Assembly (NCBI RefSeq): GCF_014207355.1
Contig: NZ_JACHEF010000001.1
Coordinates: 1,681,812 to 1,745,811 of the forward strand
Source: Mesorhizobium sangaii
GTDB lineage: Bacteria > Pseudomonadota > Alphaproteobacteria > Rhizobiales > Rhizobiaceae
Length of the DNA: 64,000 nt
Direction of reading: 5' to 3'
Below the pieces are notes generated by a model that worked only from the letters and a program-made list of their open reading frames with translations, searched no databases and had not been told where the DNA came from. Positions within the stretch are counted from its first letter, which is position 1. Each line of letters begins with the position of its first letter. The translations under genes and the position numbers were made by a program. This document shows positions 34,820-43,907 of the stretch, one piece after another.

Positions 34820-36198
34820 CAGAGCGGAACCTGGGGATTGAAGGCATCCTTGGCGAACTGATGGCCAAGCGTTGCCGCCTCCTGGGCAAAGCGCGGTCGA
34901 ACACCCGTGGCACGAAAGTCACCGATAATGGAGCCGTCGGCGCCGACATCGCGGCGGACGAAATGGTAGATTTCCTGAAGCTGGACAACATTGCCTTCCA
35001 TGCCGGTCAGCTCCGATATGGATGTTACGCGCCTGCCGCCATCCGAAAGACGCTGCGTCTGCACGACAATGTCGATGGCCGAGGCAATCTGCGCCCGGAT
35101 GGAATCGTTGCTCATCGGCATGCCGGCCATGCCGACCATCTGCTCCAGCCGCGAGATCGCGTCGCGTGGCGTGTTGGCGTGGATGGTGGTCATCGACCCC
35201 TCATGGCCGGTGTTCATCGCCTGCAGCATGTCGAAGGCTTCCTCGCCGCGCACCTCGCCGACGATGATGCGATCGGGCCGCATGCGCAGCGCGTTCTTCA
35301 GCAGCTCGCGCTGGCGGACCTCGCCCTTGCCCTCGACATTGGGCGGACGCGTCTCCAGCCTCCCGACATGCGGCTGTTGCAGCTGCAATTCGGCCGCATC
35401 CTCGATGGTGATCAGTCGCTCTTTCGAGGGGATGTAACTCGACAGCGCGTTGAGCAAGGTCGTCTTGCCGCTGCCGGTGCCACCGGAAACCAGGATCGAC
35501 TTGCGAGACTGCACGGCGATGCGCAGGAGATCGACCATCGGCGGGCGGATGGAATTGAACGCCATCAGGCGATCGAGCGAATAGGGATTCTTTGAGAACT
35601 TGCGGATCGACACCAGGGGCCCATCCACGGAGATCGGCCGCACCGCGATATTGACGCGCGAACCGTCTGCCAGTCGGGCATCGACCATCGGCGCGGATTC
35701 GTCGACACGGCGGCCGATGGCAGAGACAATCTTGTTTATGATACGCAGCAGGTGTGCCTCGTCGCGGAACCGTATTGCGGTTTCCTCGATCACGCCACGC
35801 CGCTCGATGAAGACGCGCTTGTGGGTGTTGATCAGGATATCCGCGATGGAATCGTCCTTGAGCAACGGCTCGATCGGCCCGAGGCCCAGCATCTCGTCGG
35901 CGGTGTCGCTGGTCAACTGGTCGAGTTCGCGAGCATTCAGCGGCACGTTGCGGCCACGAACGAACTCACGCACGATCGGGCGGATCTCGTTCAGGATCTC
36001 GTCCTTCGACGCCGTATCAAGCGCCGCGAGATTGAACCGGTCGATCAGATGTCGATGGAGGTCGACTTTCAGCGCCAGGAACTCGTCGCCGTGCGGCGCA
36101 AGATCCGGAACTGGCGGCGCGGCAACGGGTAGCGGCGCCCGTTGGGTTACTTGCTGCACCAGCGGCTCGGCTGATCCCTTGATGAAACGGCCTAACAT
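34819..36198 (-). CDS. cpaF: Flp pilus assembly ATPase CpaF/TadA
   Basis: The protein has 459 residues. It has an N-terminal domain with [13 protein letters not shown] near 50, Walker [16 protein letters not shown] near 240, an Asp box around [19 protein letters not shown], Walker [19 protein letters not shown] near 310, and a His box [15 protein letters not shown] near 335. The hexameric ATPase powers pilus extension and, in CpaF types, retraction. It is the first gene of the leftward arm, divergent from the pilin gene across 678 bases. Confidence 0.95.
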   Translation of the reverse strand: MLGRFIKGSAEPLVQQVTQRAPLPVAAPPVPDLAPHGDEFLALKVDLHRHLIDRFNLAALDTASKDEILNEIRPIVREFVRGRNVPLNARELDQLTSDTADEMLGLGPIEPLLKDDSIADILINTHKRVFIERRGVIEETAIRFRDEAHLLRIINKIVSAIGRRVDESAPMVDARLADGSRVNIAVRPISVDGPLVSIRKFSKNPYSLDRLMAFNSIRPPMVDLLRIAVQSRKSILVSGGTGSGKTTLLNALSSYIPSKERLITIEDAAELQLQQPHVGRLETRPPNVEGKGEVRQRELLKNALRMRPDRIIVGEVRGEEAFDMLQAMNTGHEGSMTTIHANTPRDAISRLEQMVGMAGMPMSNDSIRAQIASAIDIVVQTQRLSDGGRRVTSISELTGMEGNVVQLQEIYHFVRRDVGADGSIIGDFRATGVRPRFAQEAATLGHQFAKDAFNPQVPL

Positions 36199-36390
36199 TT
36201 TGTGTTGCCCCCGAATTCCCTTGCCCAGAGACTATTTGTTGACTTCTTGGCGCGGACACCGTCGACCAAGCCCATCTGGGTCACGTCACATGCGCGCTCC
36301 GGCAGATGTCTCGCGACCCGCTCGCCACTCCCCGCCTGCCCCGTTTCCGATCGACTCAACACAGTTAGCCCCCGCTAAATTCGTGCGGCC

Positions 36391-36406
36391 TAAACTAACC
36401 ATTAAC
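36391..36406. promoter_or_regulatory. Near-consensus CtrA box
   Basis: TAAACTAACCATTAAC matches TTAA-N7-TTAAC with one mismatch. It lies about 190 bases upstream of the cpaF start. Confidence 0.45.
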
Positions 36407-36742
36407 CACGGGAGGGGGCAAGCGTCCGGCAGCGAACCGCAAGCCAATACTTGTAACATAGTTAAGGCCGCTCACCGGAAAATATCGTTTTATTTTGCCT
36501 GAGGCGTCCCCCCACCCAACCTCACGGAACCTTACAAACCGGAACACACGGTGCGGCGTCATGAACAGGGCGTAACCCATTAGATATAAAGGAATATGCG
36601 GTACACCTAATGTATGAGCGGCATACCCCCAACTGAGACGGAATTGTGAACGAATGGTTAAGAGCGCTTGAAAAATTAGTCGAATCAAGGTCTTGCTAAA
36701 ATTAAAATCGGCTCGAACCTTGCTGGATAAGGTATTCAAACG

Positions 36743-36757
36743 TTAACGAACCCTTAA
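36743..36757. promoter_or_regulatory. CtrA box upstream of the Flp pilin gene
   Basis: TTAACGAACCCTTAA is an exact TTAA-N7-TTAA match, 120 bases before the pilin ATG. In Caulobacter the pilA promoter is CtrA-activated. The same control here is inference from the sequence match. Confidence 0.6.
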
Positions 36758-36876
36758 TCCCATTTGACTCTGCTTTTTCGTGAGACCTAGGATTGAGATG
36801 ACGGGGGATGCTTGGGTATGGATTTCATCTCTGGCTCGTCTCGTCGGGTTCAAACCTCCAAAAGGGAGAAATTGAC

Positions 36877-37056
36877 ATGAAGAAGCTCATGACGATGACC
36901 CGGCAGTTCCGCGACGACGAAAACGGCGCTGCCATGGTCGAATACTCGATCCTGATCGGCCTGATCAGCGCCGCGGCAATTGCGGCGATTGTTCTGGTCG
37001 GCGGTTATGTGTCCACCTCGTGGAACACACTGACCAACGCGCTCAATCTGGGCTAA
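36877..37056 (+). CDS. pilA: Flp family type IVb pilin
   Basis: The protein has 59 residues with AAGGGAG before the ATG. A short basic leader (KKLMTMTRQFRDDENG) precedes the prepilin cleavage site before AAMVEYSILIGLISAAAIAAI. This has the Glu at position 5 and Tyr at position 6 of the mature Flp pilin, then a 20-residue helix and a short Thr/Asn/Ser tail. It is processed by CpaA. First gene of the rightward arm; a strong hairpin separates it from cpaB. Confidence 0.95.
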   Translation: MKKLMTMTRQFRDDENGAAMVEYSILIGLISAAAIAAIVLVGGYVSTSWNTLTNALNLG

Positions 37057-37066
37057 GCCAACACTC

Positions 37067-37089
37067 TGGGCCCGGCTGGTCCGGGCCCA
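37067..37089 (+). terminator. Strong hairpin between pilin gene and cpaB
   Basis: TGGGCCCGG (37067-37075) and CCGGGCCCA (37081-37089) form a perfect 9-bp GC-rich stem with a CTGGT loop, 10 bases after the pilin stop. There is no T-run, so partial termination or 3'-end protection of an abundant pilin transcript is more likely than a full stop. Confidence 0.6.
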
Positions 37090-37144
37090 AAGCTCTACAA
37101 GGGGCGGGCGACGAGCGTTCGCCCGGGCAACAAGGGGCTGGGTC

Positions 37145-38206
37145 ATGCGTGCCAACACTATCATTATGGTTGTTCTCGCCGGCGTGTTCGGCGTTATTGC
37201 GGTTGTCCTCGCCAACATCTGGCTGGCCAATCAGCGAAATGCGATGGCACAAACAAGTGACGTCCCGCGCGATACGGTCGTCGTCGCCGCGGTAGGGCTG
37301 AAGTTCGGCGACACGCTTGACGCCGACAAATTGCGTGAAGTTGCATGGCCATCTGGCGCTGTTCCGGCCGGCGCCTTCAAGACGACAAAGGAACTGCTCG
37401 CCGGTGACGGCTCGAAGCAGGCGTTGCAGGCGATCGGCGTCAACGAACCGATCCTCGCCACCAAAATTACCGGCCCCGGCCAGCGCGCCACACTATCGGC
37501 GGTGCTCGGCGAGGGCATGAAAGCGGTGTCCATCCGCGTCAACGACGTGCTTGGCGTCGCCGGCTTCGTCTTCCCGGGTGACCGGGTCGATGTGCTGCTG
37601 ACGCGTACGGTGCGCAGCGAAGACGGCGCGGACCAGAGTTTTGTCGACGTGCTGCTGCAGAGCATGAAGGTGCTCGCCGTCGACCAGGTTGCGGATGAAA
37701 GCAAGGACAGCCCGACGGTCGTGAAATCGGTCACGCTCGAGGCCAGCACCAAGGATGCACAGAAGCTGACCTTGGCCGCCGGCGCAGGCCAGTTGTCCCT
37801 GGCGCTGCGCCAGGCCGCTGCCAGCAAGGGCGAGACGACCGAGCGCGTGACTCTTTCCGACCTGACCGGGGAAATGCCGGCTGACGTCGCCAAAAGGCAA
37901 GCCGAACTGGACAGGCAGGCTGCAGCCGACGCTGCTGCCGCAGCCGATCGCCAGCTCGCGGAGGACGCGCGCAAGCGTGCCGACGACAAGATTGCAGGAT
38001 TGGCACAGGCAGTCGACCGGGTCGGAAACAAGCTCGACGATCTGAGCAAGATGAAGCCGGCTCCGGCCGTGGCAACGGCCCCGGAAGTGCGCGAAGTTGT
38101 TAAGGAAGTAGTCAAATATGTCACACCCGAGCCGCCGTCGCGTGCTAGTGTGGGCGTTTTTCGGGGTGTGAAGCTTGAGACATATGACGTGCCGCGACAA
38201 CAATGA
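37145..38206 (+). CDS. cpaB: Flp pilus assembly protein CpaB/RcpC
   Basis: The protein has 353 residues. An N-terminal membrane helix (about residues 5-27) is followed by a SAF domain (VVVAAVGLKFGDTLDADKLREVAWP near 45) and the RcpC-like domain (MKAVSIRVNDVLGVAGFVFPGDRVDVLLTR region near 125-155). After that comes an Ala/Asp/Arg-rich stretch (about 240-290) that looks like a coiled coil. CpaB is periplasmic and works with the CpaC secretin. 88 bases after the pilin gene. Confidence 0.93.
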   Translation: MRANTIIMVVLAGVFGVIAVVLANIWLANQRNAMAQTSDVPRDTVVVAAVGLKFGDTLDADKLREVAWPSGAVPAGAFKTTKELLAGDGSKQALQAIGVNEPILATKITGPGQRATLSAVLGEGMKAVSIRVNDVLGVAGFVFPGDRVDVLLTRTVRSEDGADQSFVDVLLQSMKVLAVDQVADESKDSPTVVKSVTLEASTKDAQKLTLAAGAGQLSLALRQAAASKGETTERVTLSDLTGEMPADVAKRQAELDRQAAADAAAAADRQLAEDARKRADDKIAGLAQAVDRVGNKLDDLSKMKPAPAVATAPEVREVVKEVVKYVTPEPPSRASVGVFRGVKLETYDVPRQQ

Positions 38207-38258
38207 TAAGATACGGCGAATAAAGTGGCTGCCACCGGCAGCGAGTGGGGAGACGGGT

Positions 38259-39704
38259 ATGCAGGGGACTTGGTTGAGGATGGCGGCGGCCGCGTTGTTC
38301 TGTATGGCAGCGCTGTTTCTATCGAGCCTTGCGGCTGAGGCAGCCGACCGCTTCATCGACGTGTCGAACCCCAGCGTCCATAAGATATTCCTGCCGATGT
38401 CGCAATCGGTAACGATCCAGGTGAATGCCAATCTGGGCGACATCGTCGTCGGTGACGAGAAGATCGCCGATGCCCAGCCGATGACCGATCGCACGCTCTA
38501 TGTCATCGGCAAGGGCGCCGGCACCACCACGGTCAATCTGTTTTCCACGGACAAGCATTCGCTCGGCGTCATACAGATCGAGGTCGGCGTCGACGTCAGC
38601 GACATGGCGCAGGCGATTCGCCAGGTGGCGCCAAAGTCGCGCATCGAAGTGGGATCGGTCAACGGCAGGGTCAGGCTTGCCGGTCATGTCAAGGACGGCG
38701 CCACGCTGGCGGCAATCATGGAAGTTGCGCAGCAATATGGTCCCGACGCCATCATCAATTCCGTTATCGTCGACGACAGCCAGCAGGTCAATCTGGAAGT
38801 GCGCGTGCTCGAGGCCAAGCGAAATGCGGGCCGCGATCTCGGCGTGTCGATCAGAAGCACCAACAGCAGAGGCACGACTATAACCGGAACTGGCATTGCT
38901 GCCGTGGACAAAGATAATGTGGTGCTAGGATCGGGCGGGTTTCTCAGCAACCTCCTGTCCGACTCCACTCCCTTCGGAGCACTGCTCACCCGCGTCATCG
39001 ACAACAACATCAAAGTCGACTTGTACATAGAGGCGCTCGAGGCCAAGGGCGTGGTGCGCACGCTCGCGAACCCCAACCTCACCACGCTTTCCGGCGAGGA
39101 AGCCAGCTTCAACGCCGGCGGCGAAGTGCCTATCCGCTCTCTCGACAAGGATGGCGAGATAAACATCGTCTACAAGCAATTCGGCGTCAATCTGGTGTTC
39201 TTGCCAGTCGTACTCGATGACGGCAAGATCCACATGAGGCTGGCGCCGGAGGTCAGCGACCTGACCGGCTTCACCACCGCCGGCGATCCGATCTTCACCA
39301 ACCGCAAGCTGGCAACCGTGGTCGAGTTGCGCGACGGCCAGAGCTTCGCCGTCGGCGGGCTTCTGTCCAGCAAGACCACCAAGCTGCAGAACCAGGTGCC
39401 ATGGCTCGGCCAGGTGCCGGTTATCGGGACGCTGTTTCGCAATTCGAGCAACCAGAAGGAAGAAACCGAACTGGTGGTCATCGTCACGCCGCATCTCGTG
39501 CGGCCGGTGAAGCCCAGCGAGCAACTGGCGACGCCGTTCGACAAGACGCGCCCCGCCAACGACCCGGAATTCTTCGTGCTCGGCCAGCTCGAGGTGAACA
39601 AGGACATGATCCGAAAATATGAAACAGGCGACGGCGTCACCGGCCCCTATGGCCACATGCTCGACTTCAAATCGAAGGACAAGATGATCTATGTCAAGAA
39701 ATAG
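38259..39704 (+). CDS. cpaC: Flp pilus secretin CpaC/RcpA
   Basis: The protein has 481 residues from ATG 38259, which gives a clean signal peptide (AAALFCMAALFLSSLAAEA). The pilus/BON domain (RFIDVSNPSVHKIFLPMSQS near 35) is followed by the secretin domain with VRTLANPNLTTLSGEEASF near 270, NAGGEVPIRS, LRLAPEVSDL-type strand near 335, and VPVIGTLFRN near 400 with TELVVIVTPHLV. It forms the outer-membrane pore. The frame extends upstream to 38175, but that would place the signal peptide inside the protein. Confidence 0.95.
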   Translation: MQGTWLRMAAAALFCMAALFLSSLAAEAADRFIDVSNPSVHKIFLPMSQSVTIQVNANLGDIVVGDEKIADAQPMTDRTLYVIGKGAGTTTVNLFSTDKHSLGVIQIEVGVDVSDMAQAIRQVAPKSRIEVGSVNGRVRLAGHVKDGATLAAIMEVAQQYGPDAIINSVIVDDSQQVNLEVRVLEAKRNAGRDLGVSIRSTNSRGTTITGTGIAAVDKDNVVLGSGGFLSNLLSDSTPFGALLTRVIDNNIKVDLYIEALEAKGVVRTLANPNLTTLSGEEASFNAGGEVPIRSLDKDGEINIVYKQFGVNLVFLPVVLDDGKIHMRLAPEVSDLTGFTTAGDPIFTNRKLATVVELRDGQSFAVGGLLSSKTTKLQNQVPWLGQVPVIGTLFRNSSNQKEETELVVIVTPHLVRPVKPSEQLATPFDKTRPANDPEFFVLGQLEVNKDMIRKYETGDGVTGPYGHMLDFKSKDKMIYVKK

Positions 39705-39999
39705 CCTCTTGATCCTCATCCTGTGCGCCAGCGCGCTGTCGGGCTGTGCCGCGGACTATCTGAACAACTACGATACTGTGACCTTGGCCGCTGGCGACAC
39801 ACAGAAGTTCAATTCGCTGCTGCAGACGGTCGACCCGTTCAATCCGGCCTCAAGGAACACCAGGATCGAAGGCGACGGCCCGCGCGCCGCCGCTGTTGCA
39901 AACAACTACAAATTTCCGCCACCGCCACCGCCGCCGCCAGCGATCAATGTCAATGTCGGCGGGGCTGGGGCGGCTGTAACGACGACGACGACGCCGTGA
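39691..39999 (+). CDS. Small lipoprotein with poly-Pro and poly-Thr runs, in the cpaD position
   Basis: The protein has 102 residues and overlaps the end of cpaC by 14 bases. A lipoprotein signal ends in ASALSGCAADYL. The mature part has no domain, then a run of eight Pro, a short VNVGG strand and five Thr before the final Pro. Both runs are coded by simple repeats (ccaccgccaccgccgccgcc and acg repeated five times) prone to slippage. In other Tad loci the gene after cpaC is cpaD, about twice this size. This could be a shortened or replacement partner of the secretin, which is inference. Confidence 0.7.
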   Translation: MSRNSLLILILCASALSGCAADYLNNYDTVTLAAGDTQKFNSLLQTVDPFNPASRNTRIEGDGPRAAAVANNYKFPPPPPPPPAINVNVGGAGAAVTTTTTP

Positions 40000-40076
40000 A
40001 TTGAACAGAAGGATGCGGTTTTAGTCCGCCAGGCCAAACGAGGGAACCTGGCGTCAGGGGAGCAAAGAGTAAGGCC

Positions 40077-41576
40077 ATGCTGCGGACCATTCGCGCGTTC
40101 TGGCACGATCAGAGGGGAATAGCGCTGATCCTCGTCAGCGTCACGCTGCCGGCGATCATCGGTTTTTCGCTGTTGGCGATCGACATGAGCCGGGTCAACA
40201 ACCTGCACAACGATTTGCAGAAGGCGGCGGATGCCTTTGCGTTGGCTGGAGCCGCCGAGCTTGATGGCTTGCCCGGGTCATGGGCCAGATCCGAACGCGC
40301 CATGGCGACGCTGGTCACCAACGAGGCCACGTTCTCAACCGTTGGCGCTACTGGCCGGTTCAACTTGACTTCCGGGCAACCGGGCGGCACCGCACGATGC
40401 AACAGCGCCGGCAACATTTCGTGGTGTTTCCTGAAGTCCTTACCCGCGTCAGACGGAACGCTTGTCACCAGCGCAAACTATGCCAATGCAACGCAATCTA
40501 TCGGCGAAGATGAAACCGCATTCATTGAAGTGAAGGTGGCGCCAACTGGTTTCGCCGCGATATTCCCCGCGTCGTTTCTGACGGGCAATTCGGCCAGCAA
40601 CGGCTTCAACGTTGCTGCCCGGGCGACTGCCGGGTTCACGTCGGGCGTTTGTGACTACACGCCCGTTTTCATGTGCAACCCGTATGAGGATACAAGCATC
40701 ACCGGCGGCGTCACGCTGGAACAGGCGGCACAAAGCAGGCAATACCGCCGCCGCCAAATCAAGTTGCGCGGAGACGGGTCTTACGCTCCCGGCAACTTCG
40801 CTTTCCTGGCTTCGCCGTTTGGCAACGGCGCCAACCAGCTCGAGAAGATGCTCGCTGACTCCAAGCCGCAGAATTGCTATTCGCGCGACGGCGTCGACAC
40901 CGAGCCGGGACAGAATTCCGGTCCGGTGAAAGATGGCATCAACTCGCGCTTCGGCATCAATGCGTCCTCGTTTTCGGACGGACCCGCGGTCAATGTGCGC
41001 AAGGGTGCCATAAACTGGGATCAATTTGTCAAGAGCAACAAGGTCAACTACCAAACGGACCCGACCAAGGGCATCGGGCTTGAACGCGACTCGTGCCATA
41101 TCTCTGGCACCTGCACCATGATGGGCGGCCGCATGGGCGCCGGCGACTGGAACTTCGCGCGCTACTGGGCTGCCAATCACCCCTTGCGTGCCGTGCCTGC
41201 GGCTCTATCTGGCACCGGTGCCAACCTCCCGACGCGGTATGAGGTCTATCGCTACGAGATAGACAACAACATTGTTTCGGACGCGTCCGTCGGCGGCGAA
41301 AGAGGCCAACCGCCGGCTGGGGCCGGCACGCCGATCTCAATCCCGGATCGCCGGTTGCTTTACGGGGCAGTCCTGGACTGCAACGCGCTTCAGGCTGCGG
41401 GCACGAAATTTAATGGCCGCGCGAATGTTCCGGCCAGGAGATTTGCCAGTTTCTTCATCACGGAGCCCATCATCGACGGGAAAGACATCATGGTGGAACT
41501 CGTCGACATCACAGGCAAGGGCGGCAGTGGCACGCTCGACAACTACCTGCGCGATGAAGCGCAGCTCTACCGGTGA
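40077..41576 (+). CDS. tadG: TadG-like pilus assembly protein with N-terminal Tad domain
   Basis: The protein has 499 residues. The N-terminus has the TadE/G anchor: DQRGIALILVSVTLPAIIGFSL, then AIDMSRVNNLHNDLQKAADAFALAGAAEL. This is the putative Flp pilus TadG N-terminal domain. The long periplasmic remainder has paired Cys residues (CDYTPVFMCNPYE; CHISGTCTMMGG) and a Gly/Asn-rich character, with no clear von Willebrand fold. TadG-type proteins are pseudopilin-like components needed for pilus assembly. Position between the secretin-lipoprotein and the TadE pair supports the call. Confidence 0.8.
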   Translation: MLRTIRAFWHDQRGIALILVSVTLPAIIGFSLLAIDMSRVNNLHNDLQKAADAFALAGAAELDGLPGSWARSERAMATLVTNEATFSTVGATGRFNLTSGQPGGTARCNSAGNISWCFLKSLPASDGTLVTSANYANATQSIGEDETAFIEVKVAPTGFAAIFPASFLTGNSASNGFNVAARATAGFTSGVCDYTPVFMCNPYEDTSITGGVTLEQAAQSRQYRRRQIKLRGDGSYAPGNFAFLASPFGNGANQLEKMLADSKPQNCYSRDGVDTEPGQNSGPVKDGINSRFGINASSFSDGPAVNVRKGAINWDQFVKSNKVNYQTDPTKGIGLERDSCHISGTCTMMGGRMGAGDWNFARYWAANHPLRAVPAALSGTGANLPTRYEVYRYEIDNNIVSDASVGGERGQPPAGAGTPISIPDRRLLYGAVLDCNALQAAGTKFNGRANVPARRFASFFITEPIIDGKDIMVELVDITGKGGSGTLDNYLRDEAQLYR

Positions 41577-41581
41577 CCGCC

Positions 41582-42115
41582 ATGTTCAAGATGCTGTCCC
41601 GCTATCTCAGTCGATTTCGACGCGACCAGCGCGGCGCGGTGATTGTCGAGATGACACTGATCACGCCACTGATGCTGATCCTGTCGGCAGGAGTGTTCGA
41701 GTTCGGCAACCTGATCCATGACAAGCTGCTGATGGAGGCAGGGCTTACGGACGGCGCTCGCTTTGCCGCGCGCTGCAACAGCCAGATGTATACAGACGCC
41801 GGGCTGGGGGCGATCAACTGTTCCGCCATTGCCGCGAACATCGCGGTGTTCGGCAACCCGACCGGCACCGGCAGCCCGCGCATCAGCGGCTGGCAGACAT
41901 CAGGAGCGACATCGTATGCGACGGTGACTATGAACAACGCATGCAAGGATACCGTGGTGGGCGGCGTTACCCAATATCGCTCCACCACGGCACAAGTCTG
42001 CACCGTCCGCGCGGTCGGCTCCTACCCATACGCGGGTGTTGGAATGCTGTCGTTCATCGGCATCGGGCCGCTCACGATTCATGGCTCGCACGACGAGCGG
42101 TTGATCCGGTTCTGA
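41582..42115 (+). CDS. tadE: TadE-like pseudopilin 1
   Basis: The protein has 177 residues from ATG 41582 (a GTG at 41573 overlapping the previous stop is possible). Leader RRDQRGAVIVEMTLITPLMLIL carries the TadE motif with Glu five residues after the predicted cleavage site. A membrane helix is followed by a periplasmic domain with Cys pairs (ARCNSQ, NACKDT, VCTVRAVG). CpaA should process it. Confidence 0.87.
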   Translation: MFKMLSRYLSRFRRDQRGAVIVEMTLITPLMLILSAGVFEFGNLIHDKLLMEAGLTDGARFAARCNSQMYTDAGLGAINCSAIAANIAVFGNPTGTGSPRISGWQTSGATSYATVTMNNACKDTVVGGVTQYRSTTAQVCTVRAVGSYPYAGVGMLSFIGIGPLTIHGSHDERLIRF

Positions 42116-42117
42116 CC

Positions 42118-42744
42118 ATGCTCAAGCGTTTTGCAAAATCGGAAGACGGCGCGGCGATGGTGGAAATGACCATCGTCTCGGGGTTGTTGTTCACGCTTGT
42201 CCTGGGCTTCGTCGATTTCGGCTATGCGTTCTATCAATGGAATGAAGCGACCAAGGCCGTGCAGATCGGAGCCCGACTTGCATCCATTTCCAATCCCGTT
42301 GCAACGGCATTGGCGACAGCCGCGCCGACCGCGAATCCAGGCGCGCCGGTTGCTGCCGGGGCCTATGCGCCTTTCGTCTGCAAGTACACCGGCAACACCG
42401 GAGCTTGCAACGGCGACTCCACCAAATTCAGTGCCAACGATTTCAGTCGGATCTTTCGAGGCGACACGGCGGTTACCAACGACAACACGTGCCCCCCGCT
42501 GGGCGCAAACCAGCGCTCCGGCATGTGCCACTTCTTCCGGGGTCTGCGCCGCGACAACATTGTCATCACCTACACGGCCACCGGTCTTGGCTACCAGACC
42601 CGTTTGAGTGGACCGGTGCCGACGATCACCGTCAGTCTGCAAAACCTGACATTCAACTTCTTCTTCCTGAGGTTCACCAGCATCGCCATGCCCTCCATGC
42701 TGAGCACAGTCACGGGCGAAGATATGAAGAGCGTCTATCCATGA
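42118..42744 (+). CDS. tadF: TadE/TadF-like pseudopilin 2
   Basis: The protein has 208 residues, starting two bases after the first TadE gene. SEDGAAMVEMTIVSGLLFTLVLG repeats the same leader pattern. WNEATKAVQIGARLASI and an internal Cys-rich loop (CKYTGNTGAC) follow. Two pseudopilins in a row match the usual TadE/TadF pair. The stop overlaps the cpaE start by four bases. Confidence 0.85.
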   Translation: MLKRFAKSEDGAAMVEMTIVSGLLFTLVLGFVDFGYAFYQWNEATKAVQIGARLASISNPVATALATAAPTANPGAPVAAGAYAPFVCKYTGNTGACNGDSTKFSANDFSRIFRGDTAVTNDNTCPPLGANQRSGMCHFFRGLRRDNIVITYTATGLGYQTRLSGPVPTITVSLQNLTFNFFFLRFTSIAMPSMLSTVTGEDMKSVYP

Positions 42745-43907
42745 ATGCCATCAACACCAAAGTTACGCCGACCAAGCGAAAGCAGGTGGCGCTGTTCTCG
42801 TCGGATCCGAACTTCAAGCGCGAGGTGGCGACGCGGCTTGATGCACTGGCCATCTACGATGTCCGGATTTCCGAGACGGGCGACTTTCTCAAGGGCCCGC
42901 CCGCGGACACGCGCCCCGGCATCGTCATCCTCGATCTCGGCAATGGCGAGTTGCTCGGCAGGCCGGGTATCGTCGAGGCACGTGCCCTGTGGGCGGCCGT
43001 GCCGCTGATCGCGGTTTCCGACGAGCTGTCGTCGGAACAGACGCGCGTGCTGGTGCGCATGAACGCCTCGGACTGGCTGCACAAGCCGCTCGACGGCAAG
43101 GAGTTGCTCAACGCGGTGACCTTCCACGACACCGGCAACCAGGGCACCAAAAGCCGGATCATCACCTTCATCAGCGCCAGCGGCGGCGCCGGCGCCACGA
43201 CGCTGGCCTTGTCGGCGGCCGAACACCTGGCCTCGAAATCGGCCGAACGCGCGGCTTCCACCTGCCTGGTCGATCTCGATTTCCAGAGCGCCAATTGCGG
43301 CGCCTATCTCAACCTGTTCAACCAGTTCGATCTTGCGGGCATCATCGGCCAGCCGGAACGGCTCGATGTCGAACTGATGGATGTGATCAAGCTGTCGCGC
43401 CCGTCCGGCCTCACCCTCTATGCCTTCGAAAGGCCGCAACTGCCGTTCGAGCCGCATGGCAGCGATTTCGTGTTCCGGCTTCTGGACCTTGTCGCCTACC
43501 GCTTCGACGACATCGTCATCGACCTGCCTAACATCGAGACGCCCTGGCACAACTCCGTGCTGTCGACGAGCGACGAGATCTTCATCGTCTTCGAGCTTAA
43601 CGTCGCCTCGCTGCGGCAAGGCAAGCGGCTCTACAGAAAGATCCGCGAGCTGCGCGGCAATGCGGTCAGCATCACGCTGGTCGCCAACAAGCACAAGCGC
43701 AAATGGTTCGGGAACCATTTTTCGCGCAGCGAGCTCGAGAAGATCTTCAAGGCGCCGCACATCAAGTCGGTCCCGCTGGACAATGCGCTGCTGACCGACG
43801 CCTTGAATCGTGCGATCCTGCCTTCGGAAGTCGATGGGCGGGCGCGCTTCAACAAGGACCTGAAGCGGATGTTCAAAGAGCGGCTCGATGACGCTGCTGC
43901 ACGCTAG
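42741..43907 (+). CDS. cpaE: CpaE/TadZ-type pilus localisation protein with altered Walker A
   Basis: The protein has 388 residues. A receiver-like N-terminal domain (VALFSSDPNFKREVATRL; IVILDLGNGELL; the Lys at MNASDWLHKPLDG) is followed by a ParA/MinD-type ATPase domain. The expected deviant Walker A (KGGxGKT) reads SASGGAGATTLALSAA near 148, with both lysines missing. The later LVDLDFQSANCGAYLNL and DDIVIDLPNIETPW boxes remain. CpaE/TadZ marks the pole where Tad pili form. Loss of the signature Lys suggests nucleotide binding without ATPase switching. Confidence 0.88.
   Translation: MNAINTKVTPTKRKQVALFSSDPNFKREVATRLDALAIYDVRISETGDFLKGPPADTRPGIVILDLGNGELLGRPGIVEARALWAAVPLIAVSDELSSEQTRVLVRMNASDWLHKPLDGKELLNAVTFHDTGNQGTKSRIITFISASGGAGATTLALSAAEHLASKSAERAASTCLVDLDFQSANCGAYLNLFNQFDLAGIIGQPERLDVELMDVIKLSRPSGLTLYAFERPQLPFEPHGSDFVFRLLDLVAYRFDDIVIDLPNIETPWHNSVLSTSDEIFIVFELNVASLRQGKRLYRKIRELRGNAVSITLVANKHKRKWFGNHFSRSELEKIFKAPHIKSVPLDNALLTDALNRAILPSEVDGRARFNKDLKRMFKERLDDAAAR

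Larger units (their letters stand above)
36199..36876. other. Divergent cpaF / flp promoter region
   Basis: 678 bases, clearly more AT-rich than the flanking genes, with a TTAA-rich middle. It holds two CtrA-type boxes (36391-36406 and 36743-36757) and a weaker TTAA-N7-TGAA at 36658-36672. AT-rich promoter-like DNA lies just before the pilin gene. No frame in it has support. Confidence 0.6.

Noticed and set aside
39905..39997. Possible CRISPR-like or minisatellite array
   Set aside because: The repeats are simple proline and threonine codon runs inside a coding frame, with no spacers.
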